From Toxonevra muliebris (lineage: Eukaryota > Arthropoda > Insecta > Diptera > Pallopteridae), in assembly GCA_963691655.1 (NCBI GenBank), contig OY829326.1, positions 16,046,878 through 16,110,877 on the forward strand: a DNA stretch of 64,000 nucleotides, given 5' to 3'. Below, in pieces: positions 23,389 to 34,647 of this stretch; positions within the stretch are counted from its first letter, which is position 1; every line of letters begins with the position of its first letter. Below the pieces are notes generated by a model that saw only the letters and a program-made list of their open reading frames with translations, did not search any database and was not told the DNA's origin. The position numbers and the translations under genes are program-made.

Positions 23389-24830
23389 CCTTTAAATCCA
23401 AATGAGATCAGAACGTGGTTGACTAAAACTGGCCTGGAACTGGCGGCACATAAAACTGAAGCAGTTTTGGTAACAAGCAGAAAGTTACGGGAGGTGATAA
23501 ATATATACGTAGATGGGCATAACATCACTATCTCACCTGCAATCAAATACTTTGGAGTTATGATAGACGCTAGACTGTCATTTAAGACAAATATTGAGGT
23601 GACATGTGAAAAAGCGTCACGTGTGCATGCAGCGTTGGCAAGGATAATGGCAAACGTTGGTGGCTCAAGCCAAAGCAGCAGAAAACTACTGGCAATTGTC
23701 ATACAGTCCGTGGCTATGTACGCGGCTCCAGTGTGGAGCGAAAGTTTAAAAAATAAATCATACGGGAGACAACTGAAGTCGCTGTTTCGACTAAGTTCTC
23801 TGAGAATATGCTGCGGTTTCCGTACGGTGTCACATGAGGCGGCAAGTGTTATTTCAGGGCAAATGCCCCCGGATATACTAGCCAGCGAACTACAGAACCT
23901 ATATAAAGAGAGGTTCATACAAAATCGACCGCTAACATCCGCTGAAAAAGATATAATGAGAATTAAAAGCATTCACCAGTGGCAGCATCTGTGGGATAAT
24001 TCACTAAAAGGGAGATGGACTCATCGAATCATAAGAGATATAAAAACCTGGGTGACAAGGAAACATGGTACTGTTGACTTTTATATGACTCAGTTTTTAA
24101 GTGGACATGGGTGCTTTAGAGAATATCTCCACAAATATGGGCACGACAATCAAGACGAATGTCCCACCTGTACGGGTGAAAAAGAAAATGCAGAACATGT
24201 TTTCTTCCACTGCCCAAGGTATGCCGCAGAGCGAACAAGAATAGAAGGGTCAATGTTGGATATTATAACACCAGACAATATGGTAAAATACATGCTAAAA
24301 ACACCGAAAGCATGGGACGATGTACAATCATGGTGGGCTACCATAATGAAGGATCTCCGAAGAGTGGAACGAATGAGAAATTATGTTGTAAACACGCTGA
24401 GATGAGTGCGCGACGACTCAAGCAAACAATCAAATAGAGTGCTCCTGCGGGAAGTGGGCAAGAATATTCCCGCGGTAAGGTATGCCTGTCGTAAGAGGCG
24501 ACTGAAATACCCCACAGAGAGAGAGGGCGTGACCAAACTGTCACAAAGCCCTATACCATCCCGATGAATGACGCCACTTCAATCTGCAATGAGAAACCGG
24601 CCGTCTCACCAGATCGGTTAAAACAAAAAGGCGCAGCCAACAATAAACGCTCAGGAGACCAAGACGCAGTAATGAGCAGTAATGCTATAGACGGCCTCCC
24701 GACGAAATACTTAACTGTGGTTCCGGGAGGAGCTTTCCGTCGGACGAGAGGAGATGTTTAGCGGGTGGAAGTCTCGCACTGACTTTAGCTTTCAATGCTT
24801 TTACTCCTCGTTAAATAAAAATAAAAAAAC
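23389..24830 (+). mobile_element. R1-like non-LTR retrotransposon, 5'-truncated
   Basis: A continuous frame runs from about 23389 to the stop at 24403-24405; there is no ATG at its start because the element is truncated within reverse transcriptase. It begins with the RT C-terminal region (LELAAHKTEAVLVTSRK, AIKYFGVMIDARLSF). It continues through YAAPVWSES and LRICCGFRTVSHEAA and ends with the R1-type zinc-binding segment CPTCTGEKENAEHVFFHC at about residue 250. A 3' untranslated region of about 420 bp includes TATGCCTGTCGTAAGAGGCG and ends in AAATAAAAATAAAAAAA. The intact frame over more than 1 kb suggests a young insertion. Weak CCCTTAACCC / CTTTTAACCC similarity at the two sides may be a target duplication. 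RT catalytic residues lie in the missing part, so it is immobile. Confidence 0.85.
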
Positions 24831-24834
24831 CTTT

Positions 24835-27800
24835 TAACCCGGAAGGGACAATACATCCGGAAAATATTTAAATAAGCCTCTTGGGATAATTTGCTACAGA
24901 CTATGCATGGGTATGAATTTTTTCCGTTCATTATGGTATTTAGTATAAAATATTATTTGTTTTTCAGTTGACAGCGGTAGTTGTTTGTGATCAGTGTATT
25001 AATGTACACGTGTTGCGAAATTCTGCAGAAAATCAACAACAAAAAAAGCGACGAAGGAAGAGGGGAATGTTATATTTTATACTGTTTTCAGTGTGTTTAT
25101 TATATGTTTGTGCCATTCATTTTTTCCAGACGAAAAGGTTAAGAACTACAGCCCAGCAGTAGTTCTTTGTGATCCGTGTTGTTGTGAAATTCTGCGGAAA
25201 ATCATCAATTAAACTATGCAAAAGCTGGAACATTGTGTCCTAAATTTAATTTTCAAAGAAAAAAAATCGCATTTGCACTATATATCGTAAGATCCCAGCG
25301 CCCTTGGCAGCGAAAAATTAATTTCTGGTACTACAGAAAATTGTATTTAAGATTTAAAGTCTACTTTTAACAAATATTGTAAACCTTGTAGTTTTTTCTT
25401 GGTACGAAACGATTAAAACTTAGTCTTAGGAACTGAAAATATATATAATCACTCAGAGCTTTTCTGTTTAAAATATAGGATACCAATTTCAACTCCTAGA
25501 ATTTAGACAAAAATCAAACCTATGGCGAAACTAGGAAACAAAGTCCATACTTAGATTTTAGAAACACCAACCTTTTCCGCCATTTGAATCCCTGATCCGT
25601 TTTCTTCAACCAAAATTCGTCTTCAACTTCGTACATTTTATAGGGATAAGCTTCTTAAATTTTAGAAACACTTCGCACCTGATTTTTTCAATACAAATGT
25701 GTCCTGCTCAAAACAATCCTTCAAGCATGCAATACTTTGTTCTACAGTGTAACTATATGATAGTAAATCAGCAATTTTCCCGTTTAATTTTTGCCGAAAC
25801 ATCCAAAAACGAGCATACTTCTATAGATTCTTTTGTGTACATTTTATATTTTGCACATTTTGATTTTTTTGTGTCTTTTTGTTTCTTTGTCTCTTTTGTT
25901 GTTTTTGTAATTGCTGCACACATTTCTATGTGCATGCGAATATCTTTCCACTTTTACAAATGAATATATCCCTATATAGGTATTTGTATGCCGATGTTCT
26001 ATTTGAATGTGTGTTTTTATTTTTAACTTATTTTTTATTTATATGTTTTTACAAACAGACAAACAAAAATACATAAAAGGAACATTTTACTATGATCTAA
26101 ATTTTCTTTTTTTGTAAATGTCCTTGCAACATTTTACGCACTTAAAGAATTTTTTTCATTCGTTTTTGTAAATTTTTATTGTATACTTTTTCGTAAAAAG
26201 ATTTATTCAAGCAAATTCATTTACTTATGTACAAACGAATGGAATCGCCACACAACATATAAAGTAGACATGGCAGCTATACAAATATATGTATGTAGGT
26301 ATTCACATATTGTATAAGTATATGTGAATTCTATATTCCTACATACTCGTAAAGGCCCATGGCGATGCTGCAAAGACTCGTGTGTATGTAGTAAACAAAG
26401 TTCTTTCACCTCTTACATTTGGCATGTGATATGAGTTTTGTGGCTCTTAAATTTATTGTAGGTAGGATTTTAAACTTTTTTCTAAGAAATTCTAAATATT
26501 TATGAGTGGATTTATTTTTGAGTGTGAAAAGTCTTGAGAAATTCTAAAAAATAGTTCGAGTTTAAAGTGTTGGGAGATAATCTCAAGCACAGAACTTTGG
26601 TTGGCTACAAACGAGGTGCATCTAATTGAGTATGAGCTTCGTAAAAGGAAATGGTAATGACTGCATATATAGTAAACTGATTACTTTGGAGGTATTATAA
26701 CTATTTGTATTCAAAGGATGTTATTGTTGTTCTGGGAACCACGATTCAGCACTAATTTTTGTAATAAAACACTCAACATAGATCCGTCAGTGACTATTTA
26801 TTTATCGACTGGGTGCCAAAAAATATTAATGTATTATTCGAATACCCAAATTCAATTTTATCAAATTTTGTCAAAAATTACAAAATAAAGAAACCGAAAG
26901 ACAATTCCAATATGTAGTTTTAGAAAAGAGAAACTTCCAGTTTTGCCGAATATTTAATGTGCGCTCGAGGCTCTAAGTATTCAAAGTACAAGGCAGTTGA
27001 GCAATACCTTTCTGAAATCTACTTAAAAATGTAAGGAGCATTCATTTGTTGTAAGTTTCAACTTATTGATCAACAGATGATGGCAGAAAAACCAAATCAT
27101 GGGTTAGATCGCTTTTGTGCTCACTGACCCATATCCATAAGATTTTCTAATTACTTTAATACATATTTACCCTGTATAAAGTAAAATTTTTTTTATTTTG
27201 TAATCCATTTAAACTTTTATGCTTACCAAACTCGTCATTTGAAATAAATGGCAATTACAAAAATTAAAAAATAAAATTATTTACTTGACACTTTCTAACT
27301 ATTTATTAAAGAATTCTTTGTCAGTGTTTTCGGTATCGTTGCCCACGCGCTTATTTCCGTAGCTAAATAAAACACTTTGTTAACTGAACGACCACAAATG
27401 GTTACTAAAAATGTCTAATGACTTTTCAGCACTAAAATTAACAAAATGTTGGTAATGAGCATACTAAAACCAACCGACACACACACACACGTAAACAAAC
27501 AGTCATGTCCTTACCTCAACTTACTTACACTTTACAAAAAGGCTAATAAAGAAAACTTGATTAAAAGCCTTTTGTTGTTCTTGCTTCTATATGGCCCAAT
27601 TATCATTCATTCATTGTAATTTCAGTCTGTTCGTACACCAGCACCGTGGGAGTATGAACGCATTGTTTGTATTTGGGTAAAAGTATTATCGACTTTATTA
27701 ATAATAATAATTGAAATAGTTCATCAAAAATTCCATCAATACTTGGTATTGCGAAGTTGTTTCTTATCTGCAAGCCAACCGACCAACCGATGAGCTGGCT

Positions 27801-28265
27801 GGTAAATATGTAAATGAAAATGTCTTCGTCATTGCCTCACAAGAAAATTTCATAACGTTTAATTGTCCTTGAGCGCACCTGTTGGCAAATCCCTTCGAAG
27901 TAGACTAAGTATGTGCCTATAATTATTTATTGAATGTTAAGCTAAAACTTTTGCATATTCAATAGCAACAAGATACACGCTCGCACACTTACACACACAA
28001 GGCAAATATATTCAAGGAATTAGAAAGCACAAAATAAATTAAACATATTCTGCTTCTTCTTTTTATGGTACAAGAGTTCATGCAGGGCCTATACAGAGCT
28101 TTTTTACACTAATTTATGTTACATGAGTAACGCTCGTATCTTTACAATTTTTCTTGGTAGTGTACTATTTTTTAGACTCCAAAACCGCAAACCGCTTCTC
28201 TTTTTTACCAAAATACTGCTTTTAGACTAGGGAAAAATTATAAAATTTAATTTATTAATATTCGA
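24835..28265. other. Non-coding stretch
   Basis: Contains an imperfect direct repeat at 24967-25040 and 25152-25212 (GCGGTAGTTGTTTGTGATCA versus GCAGTAGTTCTTTGTGATCC, both followed by GAAATTCTGC-GAAAATCA). It also has an imperfect hairpin at 26291-26346 and AC-rich microsatellites near 27478 and 27990. No gene is supported. Confidence 0.5.
26291..26346. repeat. Imperfect hairpin
   Basis: GTATGTAGG and CCTACATAC close a 56-nt stem-loop with an inner perfect 10-bp stem (ATTCACATAT / ATATGTGAAT). The shape recalls a small-RNA precursor, but the arms have a large asymmetric bulge and no conservation evidence is available. Confidence 0.4.
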
Positions 28266-28269
28266 GATT

Positions 28270-28500
28270 CAGTATTTTTAATTTGGAAAAATTTTTTGCA
28301 AATTTCTTCCAAATTTGGGAGTTCACATTGCTAATAAAAAGTTCATAGAACTAGCAGATCAAACGATCATTTCGGAACCAGCTACGGTTCCTCATCAGTG
28401 ATCTTTGTGATAGTTCCCTAATTTCAACAATATATAAGTGAAAATACTGTAAAGTAAATGAGAATTTCAAAGACAATTATTTTCACTGAATTGTATTATT
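28270..28500 (-). repeat. Dispersed repeat family 'GGAACC hairpin', copy C
   Basis: On the minus strand it contains TTTCACTTATATATTGTTGA, TTAGGGAACTATCACAAAGA, GATGAGGAACCGTAGCTGG with the intact palindrome GGAACC/GGTTCC, CTGCTAGTTCTATGAAC, and the right-hand extension CAAATTTGGAAGAAATTTG shared with copy B. About 60 bp between these last two blocks is deleted relative to B. Confidence 0.8.
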
Positions 28501-28509
28501 GATTCAAAT

Positions 28510-31212
28510 TTATCCATCGTAATTCGAAACGTCTGAAAGAACTGAACTCGCAACTGATTGCGAGTATACTTTTGATAGGAAACATTGAAGGCGATTCTGA
28601 TCGTTAAATGTAACTTGAAGTATTCATGCGTTGATTTCTATAAATATTTTATAATAAAGCCGGAATTGCTTCACAAAATTTTTTCAAAGGATAAATACAA
28701 TATAACAACTACAGAAGGAGATATTGAAATGGAGAACGAAGACGATATAGATTGGATAATTGACTTTCGTTGTTAATTTTCTTTGAATAAAATTGTAAAT
28801 ATATAGCTTTTTCAAATCAATTTACTGTTTTTTAAAATATTTTGTTGAAATATACAGTTTTTGGTCCGACAAAAAATATGAGCGTTATACATGAGTTATA
28901 ATCTATGATTTTATTTACCCTTTAAATAAATTGTAATTGCAATTACTTGACTAGAACCTTCTAAAAACAGAAGTTTATCAATTCGTTTGTTAACCAAAAT
29001 CATGTTAAGGCATTTCTGTATACAGTAATGTCATACTTAAATTTTTATAGATGATATACAAGAATGTCAAGCTCATTTTATGGCGAAAACATGTACATAA
29101 TTGCACCTATTTGTTCACTTCTATTCAATGAAATGCTATTGTTTGCTATAAAAACGTTTATTGTTTGTTTCCTTAGTTGATAAATGTCCCTAGGGTCATT
29201 AGTGCTCCAAATACACATACGATTTTAGCCTTTCCCAGATGAGCCAATTTGAGTTATTTTGGTCAATAGTAAATGTGCAAATACATGTAAATTAATAAGT
29301 TATTCTTCCCTTTTTTTCATGACCAACGACCGAAATGTATAAGATTTTCATCGGTAATATTGTACAAATAGAATAGAGAGGTCTGATCAATTCACTACTC
29401 TGTCCCTGATGGAAAACAGTTAAGGTAACAAGAGCCCAGATATTTTTAAAATCAAATCAACAATTTTAATGAGTATACTACACAGAAAACACAGCCTGGA
29501 GAAAAAGTTATTAAGAGTAAATGAAATGATTTTTCCATTATAAACTTATTGCAAAAATAATCAAAAATAAGTGTAAAGATGATTGAGTAATAATGTTCAA
29601 TTTTCAGCTTTAAAACATTTTTGCTTTATGTAAGCATAAAATGTTGAAGTTTTTTATGATCCTCTAAAATCCAACCAAAATGTAATCGAACAAAAGTTAA
29701 TGTCAAAGCTCAACTATTTAATATGGAATATAAAACAAACTCATGTCATTCCACCATTAATTGAAAATTTCTTTCGTTTTGTTTATTAAAAAAATCCCCT
29801 ATTTTGAAATCAATAGTAAAATAGTTTTCTTGTTTGCTGTTTTTATGTAATGGCAGCACTGTTTCTGTTGGTTTTTGTGTTATCGCGTGTACAAACCAAT
29901 TTCACATTTCACAGTTTGACAGCAACTGTGAGTATTTGGTCTTAGTACTAATAATCACTGCTAGATGGCAATACTAGAATTCTAAATCAGAGGAAAAATG
30001 GACTTAATTCTAATTTAAAAATACTGCTTTTATATAATAAATCTTCCTAATATTTAGTTCTCTACAGATAGTTTAATCATTTTAGCCGCTCACATACGTA
30101 GTATTTTAGCGAAATCAGCATGATTGGCTACATCAGCATTGAAAGGCTGGTCAACCATCAAGAATAAAAATTTGAAGGTTACGAAAACCAAGTCTCTATT
30201 AAATTTATAATTTTCAATTTTTGTTAAACTTTTCGACCTCCACTGTACCTCCGATTTTGGTTTAATTCCTTTTAACAAAAAGTAAATCCGGTGAGATTTT
30301 TTAAGTTTGGACGTGACTGAAATTTATATACTGCCTAAAATAATAGAATAGCTGTGTTTTATTCGTCAGTCAGTTTAACATGTGAGATTAAAACGACCAA
30401 GTTGTTAAGTCTCTTTTTCGTTATGATGTTGTTCACAATGAAACTGCTCAGCAACTAGAGCTGAAACATTTTTATGGATCTCAGTAATTGCGGTCAATCG
30501 CAGGCATTGTTTTTAGTTTTTACTCTTTATAAGAATATTTAACGATGATTTTAACTTATTTTCACCGCCAGACATTTCATATATTTTCCTTTTCTGTTTT
30601 TTGCTTCTTGTTTCGCTATTAGTAGTTCACAATAGAATTTGATGTAGTTAAACAGTATACATAATAGCTATAATTATACGTGTTATCTCAGCCGCTTTGA
30701 TGTTGTTTTCCCATACAATTATAGCTGCTAGTTATACATAACTAGAAGCAAGTGGTGAATAAAACGCAGCTAATATATATATACTTCCATGTCACTTTTA
30801 GAAAATTTCACTTAACCGATTTCTTCATTGCAGAACTTAACCTCTTCCAAACATTTTTGAGTTTGACTCAAGTTTTTTTCGGATCATAAATTAATATAAT
30901 ATCAAAATCAATATACGTGTGCACAGTGTGTAGGGTACAGAAATCATTTATAAATTTTATTAACGGTTGGAAATGACCCCAAAAACCTAGAGTGATAGAA
31001 AAAAAATCAAAATCCCGAATTGAATTCAGCGCACCAATATATAAAGCATCTAAAAACTCACAGGTGTGTTTAATTAATCTTGTAACGCGTTTTTATCCTT
31101 CTGTCAATTTTTTTGAATTTTGTTTTTGGAACTTTATGTTAAGAAACTTGACTAATTTTTTCTAGATAGTTGATGAAATTTCGTTACTCTGTCAATCAAT
31201 TAAGGCATAACT
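28510..31212. other. Non-coding stretch
   Basis: AT-rich. The complement of TTTCGACCTCCACTGTAC at about 30230-30247 and TGCCTAAAATAATAGAATAG at 30332-30351 resemble Tc1-like ends, but no transposase or paired repeat could be confirmed. The frame at 28585-28779 ends before an AATAAA but has no family signature. Confidence 0.45.
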
Positions 31213-31222
31213 AGCGTATCCC

Positions 31223-31598
31223 GCAAGATCCGCAAGATCTTTGGTCCAGTATGTGTGGACGACGTGTATCGGATGAGATGGAACCATGAGCTGTATGAGC
31301 TATACGCCGACATTGACGTAGTCAAGCGCATACAAATCCACCGGCTTCGTTTGCTGGGTCATGTCGAGCGAATGGAAGATAGTGCTCCGGCTAGAAGGGT
31401 GTTTTATTCGGCCACGGAGGTGGAACCAGCAGAAGAGGAAGACCTAATCTCCGTTGGAAAGACCAGGTACAGGAGGACCTGACTGCACTTGGCCTTACTA
31501 ACTGGCGCCGACGCGCGCATTGCAGAAGCGACTGGCTAGGCTTTTTACAGGCGGCCAAGACCGATCATCGGTTGTAGAGCCAATTAAGTAAGTAAGTA
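31223..31598 (+). mobile_element. 5'-truncated LINE fragment with (TAAG)n tail and 10-bp TSD
   Basis: Encodes the very C-terminus of a LINE reverse transcriptase: MRWNHELYELYADIDVVKRI, then RLRLLGHVERMEDSAPARRV, typical of the 'RLRWxGHVxRM' tail. A frame change at about 31405-31419 is followed by the expected GRPNLRWKDQV and a stop at about 31579. The 3' end is a TAAGTAAGTAAG tail. AGCGTATCCC flanks both sides (31213-31222 and 31599-31608), so the ends are exact and insertion was by target-primed reverse transcription. It is far too short to be active. Confidence 0.85.
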
Positions 31599-31682
31599 AG
31601 CGTATCCCTTAACAAATAAAAGTAAAACTCATTAATTTTGGCAGCTAATAAACAAAATACTAAAAAAGTAAAGCTTTTCCAA

Positions 31683-31968
31683 CGGTTAGGTTAGGTTAGA
31701 GTGCCTGTCGAGAGACACCCTTAGGCCTGAAAGGCCCATTGTGATAGCACAAAGTTGAACCTACAGTTTTGTAATTTTTTATCAGCTTGGTGGTTTTGCC
31801 ATTACCAACCAAGATGTGCACTTGTACACTTTCTTATAATTCTCACACACTTCATATTGATAGTGAATATAAGATTATGAGAATTAATCACCAGACGAAG
31901 ACGGCAATCGAACCCGAACCTCCCCGGTGAAAGTCTAGTGCATTACCCACTTGGCTATCGAGGTCGTC
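31683..31968 (-). mobile_element. SINE A (tRNA-derived), full-length copy
   Basis: The best complete copy, 286 bp. On the minus strand the head GACGACCTCGATAGCCAAGTG has an A-box, a Glu-like loop CTTTCAC, and a B-box in GGGTTCGATTGCC. The hairpin-prone internal segment (TCTTATATTCACTA ... GAATTATAAGAAAG), GGTAATGGCAAAACCACCAA and GGCCTAAGGGTGTCTCTC follow, and the 3' end is CTAACCTAACCTAACC. Flanks GTAAAGCTTTTCCAA (31668-31682) and GTAAAGCATTTCCAA (31969-31983) form a 15-bp duplication with one mismatch. Derivation from tRNA-Glu is inferred from the loop triplet TTC and the surrounding CTTTCACC. Confidence 0.85.
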
Positions 31969-31984
31969 GTAAAGCATTTCCAAA

Positions 31985-34647
31985 GGAGGGAAACTATTTT
32001 TTTCTCCTGCCTGACGAAAAGTGTGTCACTATTTCAATGCAAATAAATACACACCACAAATTTCTCGATATATGTATATATAATCTTTATTATATCATTT
32101 AATAAACTGAAATCTTTGCTTTATGCTTACAAATATACATACAAAAAACTCTTATACACACAAGTCTACATACATTTTATTATATAAATACTAAATTGCA
32201 TTTTAAATATTATAAAAACACAAAATTCAGATAAAAATGTGATGGATAATAAAACGGAAGAGATTTTCAATTGTATTTATTTATAGTTAAACATATGAAA
32301 ATATAATACATACCTATGCATTTCTATGTACTTGACTAGGTATCCATACTACTAGAGAGGCAATTAATTGCTCCATTTTAGTTAATATATTTTTAATTAT
32401 TTACATGAGAGGAAACAATTGTTTGAGATTTTTCTAAAACATTTTCAACATTTGATAAAATAGTTTCCACTCTTCTTTTTTTATTTTAAATATTTCTTTG
32501 ATTTCAATTTTTTTATTTAAAAACTTTAATAGATACTCTTTGATTTATACATATGTAGGTATATATTCGTTTATAATAATTTAGTATAATTATCTATATT
32601 TATCTTTTAAATAAATATTTTTGTTGGCTTATACATTCTTTGTTTTTATGGTTTGTTTCTGTTCTTGTATATTTGAATTTGATATTTTTGTTACCAAATT
32701 TTTTTTATTTTGGAATGATGATGATTTTGTGTATTTATTTTCCCCTAAATAATCTTTGTTTTGGATTTATTTTAATGTGATTAATTAGGTATTTATAACT
32801 TTTTTTCTTTATGTGTAAGAACTAGAGAGGAAAATTTTAAGCATTTCCTAGTGCTTCCATTTTCTTTTTGTATTTTGGCCCGTTTGTGCCATTTTAAATC
32901 ACGATCCGTTGAGCTTACTCTTCAAACATTTTATTAGGGTTTGTAAAGCGTTTTCCTAAAAGTTTAACAATTTAAAATAATCTCTGCCATGGCCAGGAAT
33001 GTAAAGTCTTTCGCACAGCGAAATTACAAAATTAAAATACATGTGTGATATCCTTTCAAAAACTAACAATTTTTTCTCTTTTTTATGCTTGTTAGAGTTA
33101 ACTTTTTTGGTTGTATTTTACATTTTGTTTTTTTTTATTTTTTGATATTGTAAAAGCTTGAAATCAGATTTTTTTCGTGCTTGAAATTTTCCTCTCTAGT
33201 AATAATTCATGAATGGCTTTTTATATATTTTTTTTTGTTAACATTGTTTTTAATGTCATTACTATTTTTGTTTGTTTGTTATTAATGCAATTAAAATATG
33301 TATGTAAATTAACTTTTCATTAAAATTTGTGTTTCTTTGAAAGTTAACACCATTCAGAGTTCCAATAACAATGGCTCAATTTAAAAACAGATACTACATA
33401 GATTTCTTAATTAATTTTTTTAAATTTTTTTAATAGAAGACATATTAGTATTTTGAAGTATTCAATTATTATACGCTGATATTCGAATTTGTGAAAAAAG
33501 AATAAAAATACAATATTTAAGTTTCCAATCCGGAAATTGAATTTTTTATATTTCATTTTGATTAATCAAAAATATTACAAAGAATCTTATATTTATAATA
33601 AAAAGTTGAAAGATGATAACTGAAAGAATTAAAGCTAATTTTAAGGAATCTTCTTCTTTGTTATGACATGTTTATGCATCAAAAATTCATATTAAAACTG
33701 AAACAAGTTCAATGAGTAAACAGAAAATAAAAAGATTAAAAAATAAAATGTAAATGTATGATTTCTATTAGTATTTTGATGAAGTTCGAGCCAAAGTATA
33801 CTAAAATTCATAAGTTTCAGTACAGGTATTTACTAAATTAAATAACATTTTCGATGATAGTTTAAAAATATATGATTATTAATAAAGATACATTAAAAAA
33901 AATATTCTTAGAATGAGAAATTTGAAATTTCATTAGCTAGTAAGTTGAAAGCTTATATACTACAAATTTGCACAGCTATCACTTAATCACTCTCTATGAT
34001 CAAAGAGATATTATATACAAGGATGTCTCTTACGCAGTACAGCAAAACGTTCGCAAAATTTTGATGATTTATACAAAGCTTCCCTTAGGTATTAAAGAGC
34101 TAAAGCAAACTAGGCATTTCTTTTTTTAAGAATTAATGCAGAGTCGATTCGAAATCGTGAAGACCCATATAGTATGTACACGAGTAAATGAGTTTTCCGA
34201 GATTTGCGCATTAAAAGCTTAAATTCTCTTTGTCTATAACTTATTTATACCTTTATAAAAGCTTTCAAAATCGTATCACAAATTAGACAATTTATTCTCA
34301 CAGCTTCATATATGGTTTAGGTTGGGAAAAATTCCTTGAGCACAATATGTTGAATGAACCAAGTCGTAAAATCCACCTCTATCTTGAGAGCAACGAGTTA
34401 TAGAGCTGTGAGACTTCTCTCTACTGTTAAACTCTTCAATATGCCAATGAGATTAATTCAAAAACTGACCAGTATAATGATGACTGTTGACGGGTGGCAT
34501 AAGTACACAATAAAATTTACATTACACTAAGAATTTAATTCAATTAATACAGATTTACCAAAAATTTCTCAATGAATAAAAAAAAAAATCAATATTGACT
34601 AATTATAAGCTTTTATACATTAAACTCAAAATAATTAAATAAAGCTA
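31985..34647. other. AT-rich region downstream of the GT31 gene
   Basis: It may include the 3' untranslated region of the minus-strand glycosyltransferase. A plausible poly(A) signal on the minus strand is AATAAA at 34296-34291, about 350 nt past the stop. The rest is very AT-rich, with one inverted-repeat element at 32822-33199 and no gene. Confidence 0.45.
32822..33199. mobile_element. Short inverted-repeat element (MITE-like)
   Basis: CTAGAGAGGAAAATTT at 32822-32837 and its perfect complement at 33184-33199. With one mismatch the repeat extends inward to about 22 bp, ending AAGCA in both arms. A third ACTAGAGAGG stands at 32351-32360. The interior is T-rich and non-coding. No convincing target duplication. 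Confidence 0.55.

Noticed and set aside
23340..23972. 210-codon minus-strand frame
   Set aside because: Antisense of the R1-like polymerase frame, which has clear family motifs.
30040..30480. Tc1-like element ends near 30235 and 30335
   Set aside because: The strings resemble Tc1 termini, but no paired terminus or transposase was found.
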